From the NCBI GenBank assembly GCA_900541345.1, contig UQJE01000067.1:1-13351 (forward strand): 13,351 nucleotides of DNA, written 5' to 3'. Shown in pieces: positions 13,301 through 13,351 of the stretch. The notes under the pieces are model-generated. The model made no database searches, was not told where the DNA came from, and was given only the letters and a program-made list of their open reading frames with translations. Every line of letters begins with the position of its first letter. The stretch's first letter is position 1. The stretch comes from an uncultured Blautia sp. GTDB taxonomy: Bacteria; Bacillota; Clostridia; Lachnospirales; Lachnospiraceae. A program made the translations under genes and the position numbers.

Positions 13301-13351
13301 TTTGTGTCCAAGCGAGAGAAAAGCCCGTTTTTCCGGAGTAATCCGGGGAAG

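Overview
The window looks like a chromosomal segment of a low-to-mid GC Firmicute, most likely a Lachnospiraceae gut anaerobe of the Blautia / Mediterraneibacter / Dorea kind. That placement is inferred from the clostridial iscR-nifS-nifU-mnmA cluster, a SpoVB-like flippase, a gap-pgk-tpi glycolytic cluster and strong AGGAGG ribosome binding sites. I see no insertion sequences, phage genes, CRISPR arrays, tRNAs or rRNAs.

Left part, minus strand: the 5' 290 codons of a type I DAHP synthase (entry to the shikimate pathway) run off the left edge, with their own near-consensus promoter. Upstream lies a SpoVB-like MOP-superfamily flippase. It is divergent from the next block and shares a 123-bp intergenic region with it.

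2385-5572, plus strand: a compact iron-sulfur / tRNA-thiolation operon. It holds an IscR-type Rrf2 repressor with three cysteines, a NifS/IscS cysteine desulfurase, a NifU/IscU scaffold and the tRNA 2-thiouridine synthase MnmA, which uses the persulfide sulfur made by NifS. A sigma-A promoter precedes iscR, with a small inverted repeat between its -35 and -10. A P-type ATPase of the CtpE type (possibly Ca2+) follows after a 70-nt gap holding two hairpins. It carries an unusual acidic Ser/Glu insertion in its cytoplasmic loop.

8148-9872: a bidirectional terminator separates the ATPase from a convergent minus-strand gene. That gene encodes an intact but apparently catalytically dead relative of amylosucrase (GH13_4): about 95 residues of the barrel are missing, the nucleophile Asp is Asn and the acid/base Glu is gone. 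Its promoter overlaps a perfect 7+5+7 palindrome. This is the most unusual item in the window.

9873-13351: a divergent intergenic region with promoters for both sides, then gapA, pgk and tpiA, three consecutive lower-glycolysis enzymes. gapA has a leader hairpin and a Rex-like half site. A strong intrinsic terminator sits between gapA and pgk and probably sets their relative expression.
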